64,000 nt of DNA from Shumkonia mesophila (GTDB lineage: Bacteria; Pseudomonadota; Alphaproteobacteria; Rhodospirillales; Shumkoniaceae): NCBI RefSeq assembly GCF_026163695.1, contig NZ_JAOTID010000011.1, forward strand, positions 117,324 through 181,323. The letters run 5' to 3'. The notes below the pieces were generated by a model, which was not told where the DNA came from, did not search any database, and was given only the letters and a program-made list of their open reading frames with translations. Shown here piece by piece: positions 42,616 through 52,661 of the stretch. The position numbers and the translations under genes are program-made. Position 1 is the first letter of the stretch. Each line of letters opens with the position of its first letter.

Positions 42616-43635
42616 ATGGCGACGCAGCAAACGGCCCTGGGGTTGTCGGCGGTCACGGTCGCGGTCACCAACGAGGTGCCGCGCGTGTTGGCGGTGCGGC
42701 GCATGACCCACGAGCTGGCCACGCCGGTGCAGCGCGGCGGCCTGCCGGTGGGCGGTGAATCCGCGCTTGCCCTGCCCTTCGGCCCCTTCCAGCCGGAACG
42801 CCACCGCACCCTGGAACTGGGCCTGCGGCTGTGGGTCGAGGAACTGACCGGGCTCAAGCTGCGCTATGTCGAGCAGCTTTACACCTTTGGCGACCGCTTT
42901 CGCGATCCGCGCGAGACGGCCGGCGGGCCGCGCGTGGTCTCGGTCGGCTATCTGGCGCTGGTCCACGAGGCGCCGCTGACCGGCACCGGAGAGGCCGAGT
43001 GGTGCGACTGGTACGATTTTTTCCCCTGGGAGGACTGGCGCAAGGGCCGTCCGTCCGTCATCGAGGGCATTGTCCGGCCGCGACTGGACGCCTGGGTATT
43101 TCTGGCTGCCGACGATTGGGAACGCCGGGCCCGGGCCGGCCGCGTGGCGCAATGTTTCGGCGTCGACGAGCAGTGGGACATCGAACGGACGCTGGACCGC
43201 TATGAGCTTCTCTACGAGGCGAGGCTGATTCCCGAGGCGGCGCAGGACGGCTGCGTGGCCGATCCGCCGCCCGTCGACGAGGAGGCCGCGCGCTTCCTCG
43301 GACGGCCGATGGCGCTCGACAACCGGCGCATCCTCGCCACCGCCATGGGCCGCCTGCGCGGCAAGCTTCGGTATCGTCCGCTGGTTTTCGACCTGCTGGC
43401 GCCCAGCTTCACCTTGCTGCAGTTGCAGCGGGTGGTCGAGGCGTTGTCGGGCAAACGCCTGCACAAGCAGAATTTCCGCCGGCTGCTGCAGGCGGGCGGC
43501 CTGGTCGAACCGACCGGCCAGCTCGAAGCCGCCGGCCGAGGCCGGCCGGCCGAGTTGTTCCGGTTCCGCCGCGAGGTCCTGCACGAGCGGGTGGCGCCCG
43601 GCGTCGGCATCCCCACGGTGCGGGTCGGCGGCTGA
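42616..43635 (+). CDS. NadQ/NrtR-like NAD biosynthesis regulator (Nudix domain plus winged helix)
   Basis: A 339-residue protein with an N-terminal Nudix-like domain (~5-150; LGLRLWVEELTGLKL near the Nudix helix position but lacking the canonical REx2EExGU catalytic set) and a C-terminal winged-helix region (~245-335; FDLLAPSFTLLQLQRVVEALSGKRLHKQNFRRLL). This is the NrtR/NadQ (COG4111-like) architecture, repressors that sense NAD-related metabolites. The start follows GAAGGAAGGG. nadA and nadC lie immediately downstream, with a palindromic operator between. Confidence 0.85.
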   Translation: MATQQTALGLSAVTVAVTNEVPRVLAVRRMTHELATPVQRGGLPVGGESALALPFGPFQPERHRTLELGLRLWVEELTGLKLRYVEQLYTFGDRFRDPRETAGGPRVVSVGYLALVHEAPLTGTGEAEWCDWYDFFPWEDWRKGRPSVIEGIVRPRLDAWVFLAADDWERRARAGRVAQCFGVDEQWDIERTLDRYELLYEARLIPEAAQDGCVADPPPVDEEAARFLGRPMALDNRRILATAMGRLRGKLRYRPLVFDLLAPSFTLLQLQRVVEALSGKRLHKQNFRRLLQAGGLVEPTGQLEAAGRGRPAELFRFRREVLHERVAPGVGIPTVRVGG

Positions 43636-43677
43636 CCCTTTCCTCCCGGTAACGACACCGGCCTCCCAGAATCCTTC

Positions 43678-43734
43678 TTGACTCTCAATTATGCTCAAAT
43701 GTAGCATAACATATATACTCTTGATGAGCATAAT
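43678..43734 (+). promoter_or_regulatory. nadA promoter with palindromic operator (probable NadQ/NrtR-type site)
   Basis: ATTATGCTCA (43688-43697) and its exact complement TGAGCATAAT (43725-43734) flank a third half-site, AGCATAA (43703-43709), which also forms a 21-bp palindrome TTATGCT-N7-AGCATAA with the first. A TTGACT (43678-43683) with TAGCAT (43702-43707) 18 bases on is a plausible promoter overlapped by the operator. The cognate regulator is inferred to be the Nudix-HTH gene next door. Confidence 0.75.
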
Positions 43735-43760
43735 ATCCCCCGGAAATGGAGGGTCATGTG

Positions 43761-44759
43761 ATGCCCGATACCGGATTTGCGCCTGCCGTGCGGGTGGCGA
43801 CCCAGCCGATCTTCGAGCGCCTGAAGCGCGTCGTCCCCGAGGCGGAGTGGCTGTTTCACGCCCCGCTGATCGCCCGCATCAACGCATTGAAGGAAAGCCG
43901 CAACGCCGTCATCCTGGCGCACAATTACCAGACGCCCGAAATCTTCCACGGCGTGGCCGACATCGTCGGCGATTCGCTGGCCCTGGCCCGGCAGGCGACG
44001 GAGTGCGACGCCGAGGTGATCGTGCTGGCCGGCGTCCATTTCATGGCCGAAACGGCCAAGCTGCTCAACCCGGACAAAACCGTGCTCATTCCCGATCTGG
44101 GCGCCGGCTGTTCGCTGGCGTCCTCGATCACCGGCGCCGACGTCCGCGCGCTTCGCCGCCGTTATCCAGGCGTTCCGGTCGTCTCCTACGTCAATACCTC
44201 GGTCGAGGTGAAGGCGGAAACCGACGTCTGCTGCACGTCCTCGAACGCGCTTGGGATCGTCGAGGCGCTGGGTGTGCCCCGCGTCATTTTCCTGCCCGAC
44301 GAATACCTGGCCAAGCACGTCGCCCGCCAGACCGAGGTCGAGATCATCCCCTGGCACGGCCACTGCGAGGTCCACGAACGCTTCACCGGGGCCGAGATCG
44401 AAGGGTTCCGCCGGGGTTTCGCGGGTCTCGCCGTGCTGGCCCATCCCGAGTGCCCGCCCGACGTGCTGGACGCCGCCGATTATGTCGGCTCCACCCAGCA
44501 GATGATCGATTATGTGGAGGAGCGCCGGCCGGCCCGGGTGCTGCTGGTCACCGAGTGTTCGATGAGCGACAACGTGGCCGCCGCGCACCCCGACATCGAA
44601 TTCGTGCGCCCCTGCAACCTGTGCCCGCACATGAAGCGGATCACGCTGGGGAACATCCTGACCGCGCTCGAAACCCTTCGTCCCGCCGTCGAGATCGCCC
44701 CCGAACTGGCCGAACCGGCCCGCCGGGCGGTGGCCCGCATGCTGGAGCTGAGCCGATGA
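43761..44759 (+). CDS. nadA: Quinolinate synthase NadA
   Basis: A 332-residue [4Fe-4S] quinolinate synthase that condenses iminoaspartate with dihydroxyacetone phosphate. Features: [47 protein letters not shown] (cluster Cys), [21 protein letters not shown] (Cys) and [16 protein letters not shown] (Cys). The start at 43761 has GGAGG with 8-base spacing; the ATG at 43746 does not. No nadB is present here, so L-aspartate oxidase (or aspartate dehydrogenase) must be elsewhere. Overlaps nadC by 4 bases. Confidence 0.96.
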   Translation: MPDTGFAPAVRVATQPIFERLKRVVPEAEWLFHAPLIARINALKESRNAVILAHNYQTPEIFHGVADIVGDSLALARQATECDAEVIVLAGVHFMAETAKLLNPDKTVLIPDLGAGCSLASSITGADVRALRRRYPGVPVVSYVNTSVEVKAETDVCCTSSNALGIVEALGVPRVIFLPDEYLAKHVARQTEVEIIPWHGHCEVHERFTGAEIEGFRRGFAGLAVLAHPECPPDVLDAADYVGSTQQMIDYVEERRPARVLLVTECSMSDNVAAAHPDIEFVRPCNLCPHMKRITLGNILTALETLRPAVEIAPELAEPARRAVARMLELSR

Positions 44760-45616
44760 TGCCCCACTGCGCCCTTCATGCGGTGCAGTACGAGCCGATC
44801 GTCCGCCGCGCCCTGGAAGAGGACCTGGGCCGGGCCGGCGATCTCACCACCGATGCCCTCGTCGATCCGCAAAGCCACGCCGTCGCCCACATCGTCGCCC
44901 GCGAGGCCGGGCGCGTCGCCGGGCTGGCGCCGGCGCTCTCGGCATTCTCGATGCTCGATGGCACGCTGGCCATCCGCTGTCCCGTCGCCGACGGCGCCGC
45001 CGTCGAGGCGGCGACCGTGTTGGCCACCCTGACCGGCCCGGCCAGGGCCATCCTTTCGGCCGAGCGGGTGGCGCTCAACCTGCTGGGCCGCATGTGCGGC
45101 ATCGCCACCGCCACGGCGCGCGCCATGGCGGCCTGCAAGGGGACCGAGGCGACGGTGGTGTGCACGCGCAAGACGGCCCCGGGGCTGCGCATGCTCGACA
45201 AGTACGCGGTCAGGATGGGCGGCGGCGGCAACCACCGCTTCGGGCTCGACGACGGCATCCTGATCAAGGACAACCACATCGCCGCCGTCGGCGGCATCGA
45301 CACCGCCTTGGCGCGGGTCAAGGAACGGGCCGGCCACATGGTCAAGGTCGAGATCGAGGTCGACACCCTGGATCAGTTGGACCGGGTGCTGGCCCTGGGC
45401 GGCGTCGACGCCGTGCTCCTCGACAACATGTCGCCCGACACGATGCGCGAGGCGGTGCGCCGCGTCGGCGGGCGTTTTCTGACCGAGGCGTCGGGCGGCA
45501 TCACGCCCGAGCGCATCGCGGCGGTGGCGGCGGCGGGGGTGGACCTCATTTCGCTGGGCTGGCTTACTCATTCGGTAAAGAACTTCGACGTCGCTCTGGA
45601 TTTCCAATACCGTTGA
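44756..45616 (+). CDS. nadC: Nicotinate-nucleotide pyrophosphorylase NadC
   Basis: A 286-residue quinolinate phosphoribosyltransferase giving nicotinate mononucleotide. Features: [76 protein letters not shown] and [11 protein letters not shown]. Start ATG overlaps the nadA stop (ATGA). Together nadA-nadC form the operon behind the palindromic operator. Confidence 0.97.
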   Translation: MMPHCALHAVQYEPIVRRALEEDLGRAGDLTTDALVDPQSHAVAHIVAREAGRVAGLAPALSAFSMLDGTLAIRCPVADGAAVEAATVLATLTGPARAILSAERVALNLLGRMCGIATATARAMAACKGTEATVVCTRKTAPGLRMLDKYAVRMGGGGNHRFGLDDGILIKDNHIAAVGGIDTALARVKERAGHMVKVEIEVDTLDQLDRVLALGGVDAVLLDNMSPDTMREAVRRVGGRFLTEASGGITPERIAAVAAAGVDLISLGWLTHSVKNFDVALDFQYR

Positions 45617-45632
45617 GGGCGGCGGAAACAGA

Positions 45633-45660
45633 GCGGGCCGCCCCCCGGAGGGCGGCCCGC
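45633..45660. terminator. Bidirectional hairpin between nadC and mrp
   Basis: A perfect 10-bp stem GCGGGCCGCC (45633-45642) with GGCGGCCCGC (45651-45660). On the minus strand it is followed by TCTGTTT, so it likely stops mrp transcripts; on the plus strand it lies 16 bases after nadC but without a T-run. Confidence 0.7.
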
Positions 45661-45686
45661 CTGTACGGCCGACGGAAAGACGCCTA

Positions 45687-46817
<1,131 letters not shown>

Positions 46818-46871
46818 GCTTGAAAACTCCGCCAATGACTTCGATATCCCGGCGAAGCTGGCCGCTTGACA

Positions 46872-46900
46872 TTGCGTGGCCGGCCGGGCAGTCCTATAAC
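46872..46900 (+). promoter_or_regulatory. Candidate promoter of hflKC
   Basis: TTGCGT (46872-46877), 17-base spacer, TATAAC (46895-46900), about 100 bases before the hflK start, in the divergent region with mrp. Confidence 0.45.
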
Positions 46901-47006
46901 CTAACGGGTAACCAAAGAGACAATGCGGTAGATATACGAAGCCGCCTGTCAAAACACAAAGCCCAATTCCCTCTCATCCAGGACCACGAGAAAGGAACGC
47001 ACCGAT

Positions 47007-48122
47007 ATGGCATGGAATCCACAGGGTGGTGGCCCTTGGGGCGGCGGCGGCCAGGGCCCGTGGGGGCGTGGACCCTCCGGACCGCGACCGCCGGACTTCG
47101 AAGACCTCATTCGGCGTAGCCAGGATCGGTTCAAGCAGTTCCTGCCGGGCGGGATGGGGGCTGGCAAGGGGTTGGTCGTCGCCGTTATCGCGGTTTTGGC
47201 CCTGTGGATGGGGACCGGCATCTATCGCGTCCAGCCGGCCGAGCAGGGCGTCGAAATGCTGTTCGGCAAGTGGCAGCAGACCACCGGCCCGGGGCTGCAC
47301 TGGTGGCCACCGGCGCCGATCGGCGAGGTGATGACGCCCGAGGTGACGCGCGTCAACCGCGTCGAAGTCGGCTTCCGGGAGGGTGGCACCGGCCAGCGGG
47401 GCGGCGTGCTGCGCGCCGTGCCCCAGGAAAGCCTGATGCTGACCGGCGACGAGAACATCATCGACGTCCAGGCGGCGGTGTTCTGGTACGTCAAGGATGC
47501 CGGGCAATTCCTGTTCAACCTCCGCAACCAGGAAGCGACGGTCAAGGACGCCTCCGAGGCGGCGTTGCGCGAGATCGTCGGCAAGAACGAGTTCGAGTAC
47601 GCCCGCACCCAGGGCCGCGTGCAGATCGAAAAGGACGCGCAGGATCTGATCCAGCGCATCCTCGATTGGTACGGTTCGGGCATCCAGGTGCAGCAGGTGC
47701 AGCTCCAGAAGATCGATCCGCCGGGCAAGGTGCTCGACGCCTTCCGCGACGTCCAGGCGGCGCGCGCCGACAAGGAACGAGCGGTCAACGAGGCGACGGC
47801 CTATCTCAACGAGGTCGTGCAGCGGGCCGAGGGCGAATCGCAGAGGATCATCAAGGACGCCGAAGGCTACCGCGAGCAGAAGATCGCACTGGCCACCGGC
47901 GAGGCGCAGCGCTTCCTGTCGGTCTACGAGCAGTACCTCAAGGAAAAGAACGTCACCACGCGGCGCATCTATCTCGAAACCATGCGTACGATCATGGCCG
48001 GGATGGACAAGGTGCTCATCGACAGCCGGGTGGGAGGTAGCGGCGTCGTTCCCTATCTGCCGCTCGACGCCCTGACCGGCCGCGGCGCCGGCACCCCCAG
48101 CACGACGACGGGAGGGAAGTGA
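47007..48122 (+). CDS. hflK: FtsH protease regulator HflK
   Basis: A 371-residue SPFH/band-7 protein. A Gly/Trp/Pro-rich N-terminus (GGGPWGGGGQGPWGRGP) is typical; one membrane segment (~53-72) is followed by the prohibitin-like domain (~74-260) and a helical coiled region (NEVVQRAEGESQRIIKDAEGYREQKI). With HflC it forms a large periplasmic cage around FtsH and modulates membrane-protein quality control. The 3' end overlaps the possible GTG start of hflC; the ATG start lies 2 bases on. Confidence 0.96.
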   Translation: MAWNPQGGGPWGGGGQGPWGRGPSGPRPPDFEDLIRRSQDRFKQFLPGGMGAGKGLVVAVIAVLALWMGTGIYRVQPAEQGVEMLFGKWQQTTGPGLHWWPPAPIGEVMTPEVTRVNRVEVGFREGGTGQRGGVLRAVPQESLMLTGDENIIDVQAAVFWYVKDAGQFLFNLRNQEATVKDASEAALREIVGKNEFEYARTQGRVQIEKDAQDLIQRILDWYGSGIQVQQVQLQKIDPPGKVLDAFRDVQAARADKERAVNEATAYLNEVVQRAEGESQRIIKDAEGYREQKIALATGEAQRFLSVYEQYLKEKNVTTRRIYLETMRTIMAGMDKVLIDSRVGGSGVVPYLPLDALTGRGAGTPSTTTGGK

Positions 48123-48124
48123 TC

Positions 48125-49012
48125 ATGCGTGGACCGCTTTTAATCCTCGGTATCGTCGTCATCGTCCTTGGGTTCCTGGGCTTTTCGTCCATGTTCACCG
48201 TGCGTCAGGACGAGCAGGCCCTGGTCCTGCAGTTCGGCGAACCGATCCGCACCGTGACGGCGCCCGGCCTTCACTTCAAGTACCCCCTGCTTCAGAACGT
48301 CGCCAAGTTCGACAAGCGGGTACTCGATTTCGATGCCGAGGCCGAAGAAGTGCCGACCCGCGACCAGAAGCAACTGGTGGTGAACGCCTTCGCCCGCTAT
48401 CGCATCATCGACCCGCTGCTGTTTTTCCAGACCGTCAACAACGAGTTCGGGATGCGCCAGCGGTTGGGCAACGTCATCAACGCCAATCTGCGTGCCGTCT
48501 TCGGCGAGGCCGAACTGGCCCGTCTGTTGACCGAGGAACGCGCCAAGCTGATCCAGGTGATCGCCAAACGAACCCACGATCAGGGCCGGTCGTTCGGCAT
48601 CGACGTCCTCGACGTGCGCATCAAGCGCGTCGACCTGCCCGAGGAGAACAGCCAGTCCATCTTCCGCCGCATGCAGTCCCAGCGCGAGCAGGAGGCCCGC
48701 AAGATCAGGGCCGAGGGCGATGCCGATTCGCGGCGCATCAAGGCCGAAGCCGACAAGCAGCGGACCATCATCGTCGCCAACGCCAACCGGCAGTCCGAAA
48801 TCCTGCGCGGCGAGGGCGAGGCCGAGGCCCAGCGCACCTACAACGATGCCTATGGCCGGGACGAGACGTTCTTCGACTTCTGGGTGTCGATGGACGCGAT
48901 GCGTCTGGGCCTGACGGGTGAAAACACCCGCTACGTCGGGCCGCCGGACAACGAGTTCTTCCGCTTCTTCGGCGGACTGCCCGGTCAAGGGGTCGAGCAG
49001 CCGGCCAAGTAG
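48125..49012 (+). CDS. hflC: FtsH protease regulator HflC
   Basis: A 295-residue SPFH protein: N-terminal membrane anchor (~3-22), VRQDEQALVLQFGEPIRTVTAPGLHFKYPLLQNV, FDKRVLDFDAEAEEVPTRDQKQLVVNAFARYRI, then the helical arm with the RRMQSQREQEARKIRAEGDADSRRIKAEAD repeat. The partner of HflK. I chose the ATG at 48125, 8 bases from GGAGG; a GTG at 48119 would overlap hflK by 4 bases. A terminator follows after 24 bases. Confidence 0.96.
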   Translation: MRGPLLILGIVVIVLGFLGFSSMFTVRQDEQALVLQFGEPIRTVTAPGLHFKYPLLQNVAKFDKRVLDFDAEAEEVPTRDQKQLVVNAFARYRIIDPLLFFQTVNNEFGMRQRLGNVINANLRAVFGEAELARLLTEERAKLIQVIAKRTHDQGRSFGIDVLDVRIKRVDLPEENSQSIFRRMQSQREQEARKIRAEGDADSRRIKAEADKQRTIIVANANRQSEILRGEGEAEAQRTYNDAYGRDETFFDFWVSMDAMRLGLTGENTRYVGPPDNEFFRFFGGLPGQGVEQPAK

Positions 49013-49036
49013 CCGGGAGCCAACAAGCAGAGACGG

Positions 49037-49063
49037 GGGCGCTGGGTGAAACCAGCGCCCTTT
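49037..49063 (+). terminator. Intrinsic terminator after hflC
   Basis: GGGCGCTGG (49037-49045) pairs with CCAGCGCCC (49052-49060) around a 6-base loop, followed by TTTCGTC. It lies before the small DUF2065 gene, which would thus be expressed by readthrough or from a separate start. Confidence 0.8.
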
Positions 49064-49081
49064 CGTCGAGGCGGAGGAAGA

Positions 49082-49267
49082 ATGTCCGATCTGATCACCG
49101 CCGTCGGCTTGGCGATGGCCATCGAGGGACTGCTCTATGCGCTGTTTCCCGACGGTATGAAGGCGGCCATGGCCAAGCTGCAGACCCAGCCGTCCTCGCA
49201 CCTCCGTACGGCGGGTCTGGTGGCCGCCGTCGTCGGTGTGGGCGTGGTCTGGCTGGTCCGTGGATAG
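49082..49267 (+). CDS. DUF2065-family small membrane protein (YjeT-like)
   Basis: A 61-residue protein with two hydrophobic segments (~4-22, ~42-58) and the family motif LAMAIEGLLYALFPDGMKAAMAKL. DUF2065/YjeT genes are characteristically found beside hflKC, which supports the call. The GGAGG ribosome-binding site is strong. It is separated from hflC by an intrinsic terminator. The function is unknown; an accessory to the HflKC-FtsH complex is plausible. Confidence 0.88.
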   Translation: MSDLITAVGLAMAIEGLLYALFPDGMKAAMAKLQTQPSSHLRTAGLVAAVVGVGVVWLVRG

Positions 49268-49430
49268 GGGCGCGGGAACGGCGATGAATGGCCCGGAAAA
49301 TGCCATATTTCAGGGGCACAAGGATTCCGCCCGGGGGCCGGCCGACGGGTTGAAAGGCCGCAGCCCCGGGATTAGATCAAACACAGACCTTTTCCCGATC
49401 TTTGCGTATAGTTGATTCATTCGTTGGGCG

Positions 49431-50975
49431 ATGGAGATGGCCGAAGTGATGCGTTCCCGTATTCATGATGTCCGGTCCCGGCGCGATGCGCGCGTCGTTG
49501 CGGTGGCGCGCCGTCAGGACGGCGGCCGGGCGTTGGCGTGGTTCCTGGCCGCCGCCGTGGCGTTGGCGCTGATGGCGGCCTCGGTGGCCGCCCAGGCGAA
49601 GACGATGCCCGGCAGCTTTTCCGACCTGGCCGAAAAGCTGTTGCCGGCGGTGGTCAACGTTTCGACCACCCAGACCCTTCGGGGGCGGAGCGGTCCCGAG
49701 CTTCCGCAACTGCCGCCGGGGTCGCCGTTCGAGGAGTTCTTCAAGGAATTCTTCGATCGCAACCAGCCCCAACAGCAGCGCAAGGCAACCTCGCTGGGCT
49801 CGGGTTTCATCATCGATTCGGCCGGCTACGTGGTGACCAACAACCACGTGATCCAGGACGCCGAGGAGATCACGGTCATCCTGCAGGACGACACGCAACT
49901 GCCGGCCGAACTGATCGGGCACGACCCGAAGACCGACCTCGCGGTTCTCAAGGTGAAGTCCGACCGCCAGCTCCCCGCCGTCAAGTTCGGCGATTCCGAC
50001 TCGCTTCGCGTCGGCGACTGGGTGCTGGCCATCGGCAATCCGTTCGGCCTCGGCGGCACGGTGACGGCGGGCATCATTTCGGCCCGCGGGCGCGACATCA
50101 ATACCGGCCCCTACGACGACTTCCTGCAGACCGACGCTTCTATCAACCGCGGCAATTCGGGCGGCCCGATGTTCAATCTGGAGGGCGAGGTGGTCGGCAT
50201 CAACACCGCCATCTTCTCGCCATCGGGGGGCAGCATCGGCATCGGCTTCGCCATTCCCAGCGCCATGGCGATGCCGGTCGTCAAGCAGTTGATTGCCACC
50301 GGCACCGTGAAGCGCGGCTGGCTTGGCGTCCACATCCAGACGGTGACCGACGAGATCGCCGAGACGCTGGGTCTCAAGGAAACCCGCGGTGCGCTGGTCG
50401 CCAGCGTCATCAAGGACGGTCCGGCCGAGGTCGGCAAGATCCAGGCGGGCGACGTCATCTTGCAGTTCGACGGCAAGGACGTGACGCAGATGCGCCGCCT
50501 GCCGCGCATCGTCGCCGAAACGGCGGTCGGCCAGACCGTCGACGTGGTGCTGTGGCGCAACAACAAGCGGATGTCGGTCAAGGTGAAGGTGGGCGAGCTG
50601 GAGGCCGGCGAGGCGCAGATGGCGGCGCGCCCGCAGGATGGCGGCACCGCCGGCCAGCCGGGGCAGGACAAGAAGATCGATCCTCTCGGGTTGACCGTTG
50701 CCGCCGTCAACGACACGCTGCGTCAGCGTTTCGATCTGGCGGCCGACGCCAAGGGCGTGGTCGTCGTCGGCGTCGACGAGGGTGGCCCCGCGGCCGAGAA
50801 GGGCATCCGGCCGGGCGACCTCATCGTCGAGGTCAGCCAGGAGGACGCCAGTTCGCCGGGGCAGGTCGCCGACTTGGTGGAGACGGCCAAGAAAAGCGGC
50901 CGCAAATCGGTGCTTCTGCTGATCGAGGGGCAGGGCCGCCTGCGCTTCGAGGCGGTGCGCATCGTCCAGGGCTGA
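49431..50975 (+). CDS. DegP/HtrA-type periplasmic serine protease (Do family)
   Basis: A ~514-residue Do-type protease. A hydrophobic signal segment lies at ~35-55; the trypsin-like domain has His (VVTNNHVIQ), Asp (PKTDLAVLK) and Ser (INRGNSGGPMF); two PDZ domains follow (~290-380 with RGWLGVHIQ; ~410-505). Degrades or refolds damaged envelope proteins. In-frame ATGs at 49431, 49437 and 49449 compete; no site has an ideal ribosome-binding site. Located after hflKC, as in many alphaproteobacteria. A terminator-like stem follows. Confidence 0.93.
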   Translation: MEMAEVMRSRIHDVRSRRDARVVAVARRQDGGRALAWFLAAAVALALMAASVAAQAKTMPGSFSDLAEKLLPAVVNVSTTQTLRGRSGPELPQLPPGSPFEEFFKEFFDRNQPQQQRKATSLGSGFIIDSAGYVVTNNHVIQDAEEITVILQDDTQLPAELIGHDPKTDLAVLKVKSDRQLPAVKFGDSDSLRVGDWVLAIGNPFGLGGTVTAGIISARGRDINTGPYDDFLQTDASINRGNSGGPMFNLEGEVVGINTAIFSPSGGSIGIGFAIPSAMAMPVVKQLIATGTVKRGWLGVHIQTVTDEIAETLGLKETRGALVASVIKDGPAEVGKIQAGDVILQFDGKDVTQMRRLPRIVAETAVGQTVDVVLWRNNKRMSVKVKVGELEAGEAQMAARPQDGGTAGQPGQDKKIDPLGLTVAAVNDTLRQRFDLAADAKGVVVVGVDEGGPAAEKGIRPGDLIVEVSQEDASSPGQVADLVETAKKSGRKSVLLLIEGQGRLRFEAVRIVQG

Positions 50976-51002
50976 TCCGCCCTTTCGGCGGCACGTGGAA
51001 CC

Positions 51003-51040
51003 GGGGCGTCGTCCGACAGGGCGGCGCCCCTTCGCTTTTG
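51003..51040 (+). terminator. Possible intrinsic terminator after the Do protease
   Basis: GGGGCG (51003-51008) can pair with CGCCCC (51025-51030), followed by TTCGCTTTT. The stem is short and other pairings exist within the loop. Confidence 0.4.
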
Positions 51041-51175
51041 GTGGGGTTCTTGCCACCGATGAACACCGATGAAGGCGAAGACAATTCGCCACAGTGCCGG
51101 TAGAAATTAGCCGTCAGGCGGGCTACAAATCGAGCCCGCGCCGCAACCGGCCGATCAAGAAAACAGGGGGGACCC

Positions 51176-52543
51176 GTGACCGAAACGACCAAGTTCTTTC
51201 TCGCGGAAGAGCGCATTCCGAAGTTCTGGTACAACATCGCCGCCGACCTGCCCGAGCCGTTGCCGGCGGGGCTGCACCCGGGGACCCACAAGCCGCTGAC
51301 GCCCGACGATCTGGCACCCCTGTTCCCCATGGCCGTAATCGCCCAGGAGGTCAGCACCGAGCGCGAGATCGAGATTCCCGCCCCGGTCAGGGAAATCTAT
51401 CGCCTGTGGCGGCCGTCGCCCTTGGTGCGCGCCCGGCGCCTGGAGAAGGCGTTGGATACGCCCGCCCGCATCTATTTCAAGAACGAGGGCGTCAGCCCGG
51501 CCGGCAGCCACAAGCCGAACACGGCGGTGGCCCAGGCCTTCTACAACAAGGAAGAGGGCGTCAAGCGGCTGACCACCGAAACCGGCGCCGGCCAATGGGG
51601 GTCCTCGCTGGCCTTCGCCGGTTCGCTGTTCGGCCTCGAGGTCGACGTCTACATGGTCAAGGTCAGCTATTTCCAGAAGCCTTACCGGCGGGCCCTGATG
51701 GAGGCCTATGGCGCCCGCTGCGTGCCCAGCCCCAGCACCGAAACCGAATCGGGCCGCCGCGCGCTTGCCGAAAATCCCGATACCACCGGCAGCCTGGGCA
51801 TCGCCATTTCCGAGGCGGTCGAGATGGCGGCCCGGCGCGACGACACCAAGTACGCGCTGGGCAGCGTGCTCAACCACGTGATGACCCATCAGACGGTGAT
51901 CGGGCTGGAGGCCATCGAGCAGTTCGCCATGGCCGGCGACTATCCCGACGTCGTCATTGCCTGCGCCGGCGGCGGCAGCAACTTCGCCGGCACCGCCTTC
52001 CCCTTCATCGGCCGCAAGCTCAGGGGGGGCGAAGACATCCGCGCCGTCGCCGTCGAGCCCAAGGCCTGCCCGACCCTGACGCGGGGCCGCTATGCCTACG
52101 ACTTCGGCGACACCGCCGGCCTGACGCCGTTGCTCAAGATGATGACGCTGGGTTCCACCTTTATGCCGGCCGGCATCCATGCCGGCGGCCTGCGCTACCA
52201 CGGCATGGCGCCGCAGGTCAGCCATCTGGCCCATCTCGGCCTGATCGAACCGCGCGCCTATCACCAGAAGGAATGCTTTGCCGCCGGCGTCCAGTTCGCC
52301 CGCACCGAAGGGATCATTCCGGCGCCGGAATCCACCCATGCCGTGCGGGGCGCCATCGACGAGGCCCTGAAGTGCAAGGAAGAGGGCGTGGCCCGTACCA
52401 TCTTCTTCAACCTGTCGGGCCACGGCCATTTCGACATGCAGGCCTACATGGACTATTTCGCCGGCAAGCTCGAGGATCACGAACACGACGCCGAGGCCCT
52501 CAAGCGCTCGATGCTCGGGTTGCCGTCGGTCGTCGAGGCCTGA
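51176..52543 (+). CDS. Tryptophan synthase beta chain, TrpB2 type
   Basis: A 455-residue PLP enzyme of the TrpB2 family (longer than TrpB1, which is ~400). The PLP Lys is in [14 protein letters not shown], the glutamate of [13 protein letters not shown] replaces the TrpB1 pattern, and [15 protein letters not shown] binds the phosphate. Start is a GTG at 51176 with GGGGG upstream. TrpB2 enzymes occur without TrpA beside them and may salvage indole or use phosphoserine-like substrates. No other trp gene is in the window. Confidence 0.93.
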   Translation: MTETTKFFLAEERIPKFWYNIAADLPEPLPAGLHPGTHKPLTPDDLAPLFPMAVIAQEVSTEREIEIPAPVREIYRLWRPSPLVRARRLEKALDTPARIYFKNEGVSPAGSHKPNTAVAQAFYNKEEGVKRLTTETGAGQWGSSLAFAGSLFGLEVDVYMVKVSYFQKPYRRALMEAYGARCVPSPSTETESGRRALAENPDTTGSLGIAISEAVEMAARRDDTKYALGSVLNHVMTHQTVIGLEAIEQFAMAGDYPDVVIACAGGGSNFAGTAFPFIGRKLRGGEDIRAVAVEPKACPTLTRGRYAYDFGDTAGLTPLLKMMTLGSTFMPAGIHAGGLRYHGMAPQVSHLAHLGLIEPRAYHQKECFAAGVQFARTEGIIPAPESTHAVRGAIDEALKCKEEGVARTIFFNLSGHGHFDMQAYMDYFAGKLEDHEHDAEALKRSMLGLPSVVEA

Positions 52544-52661
52544 CGCCGGGCTGAAAGCGTACCGCCCAAGGTTTACAAGCGGCGGGTGTTGTTATATCGG
52601 TGACGCGCCGTCGGTGGCGGGGTAACCCCGCTGCCGCGGCGCGGCGTCTCTTCAGTCAAGG

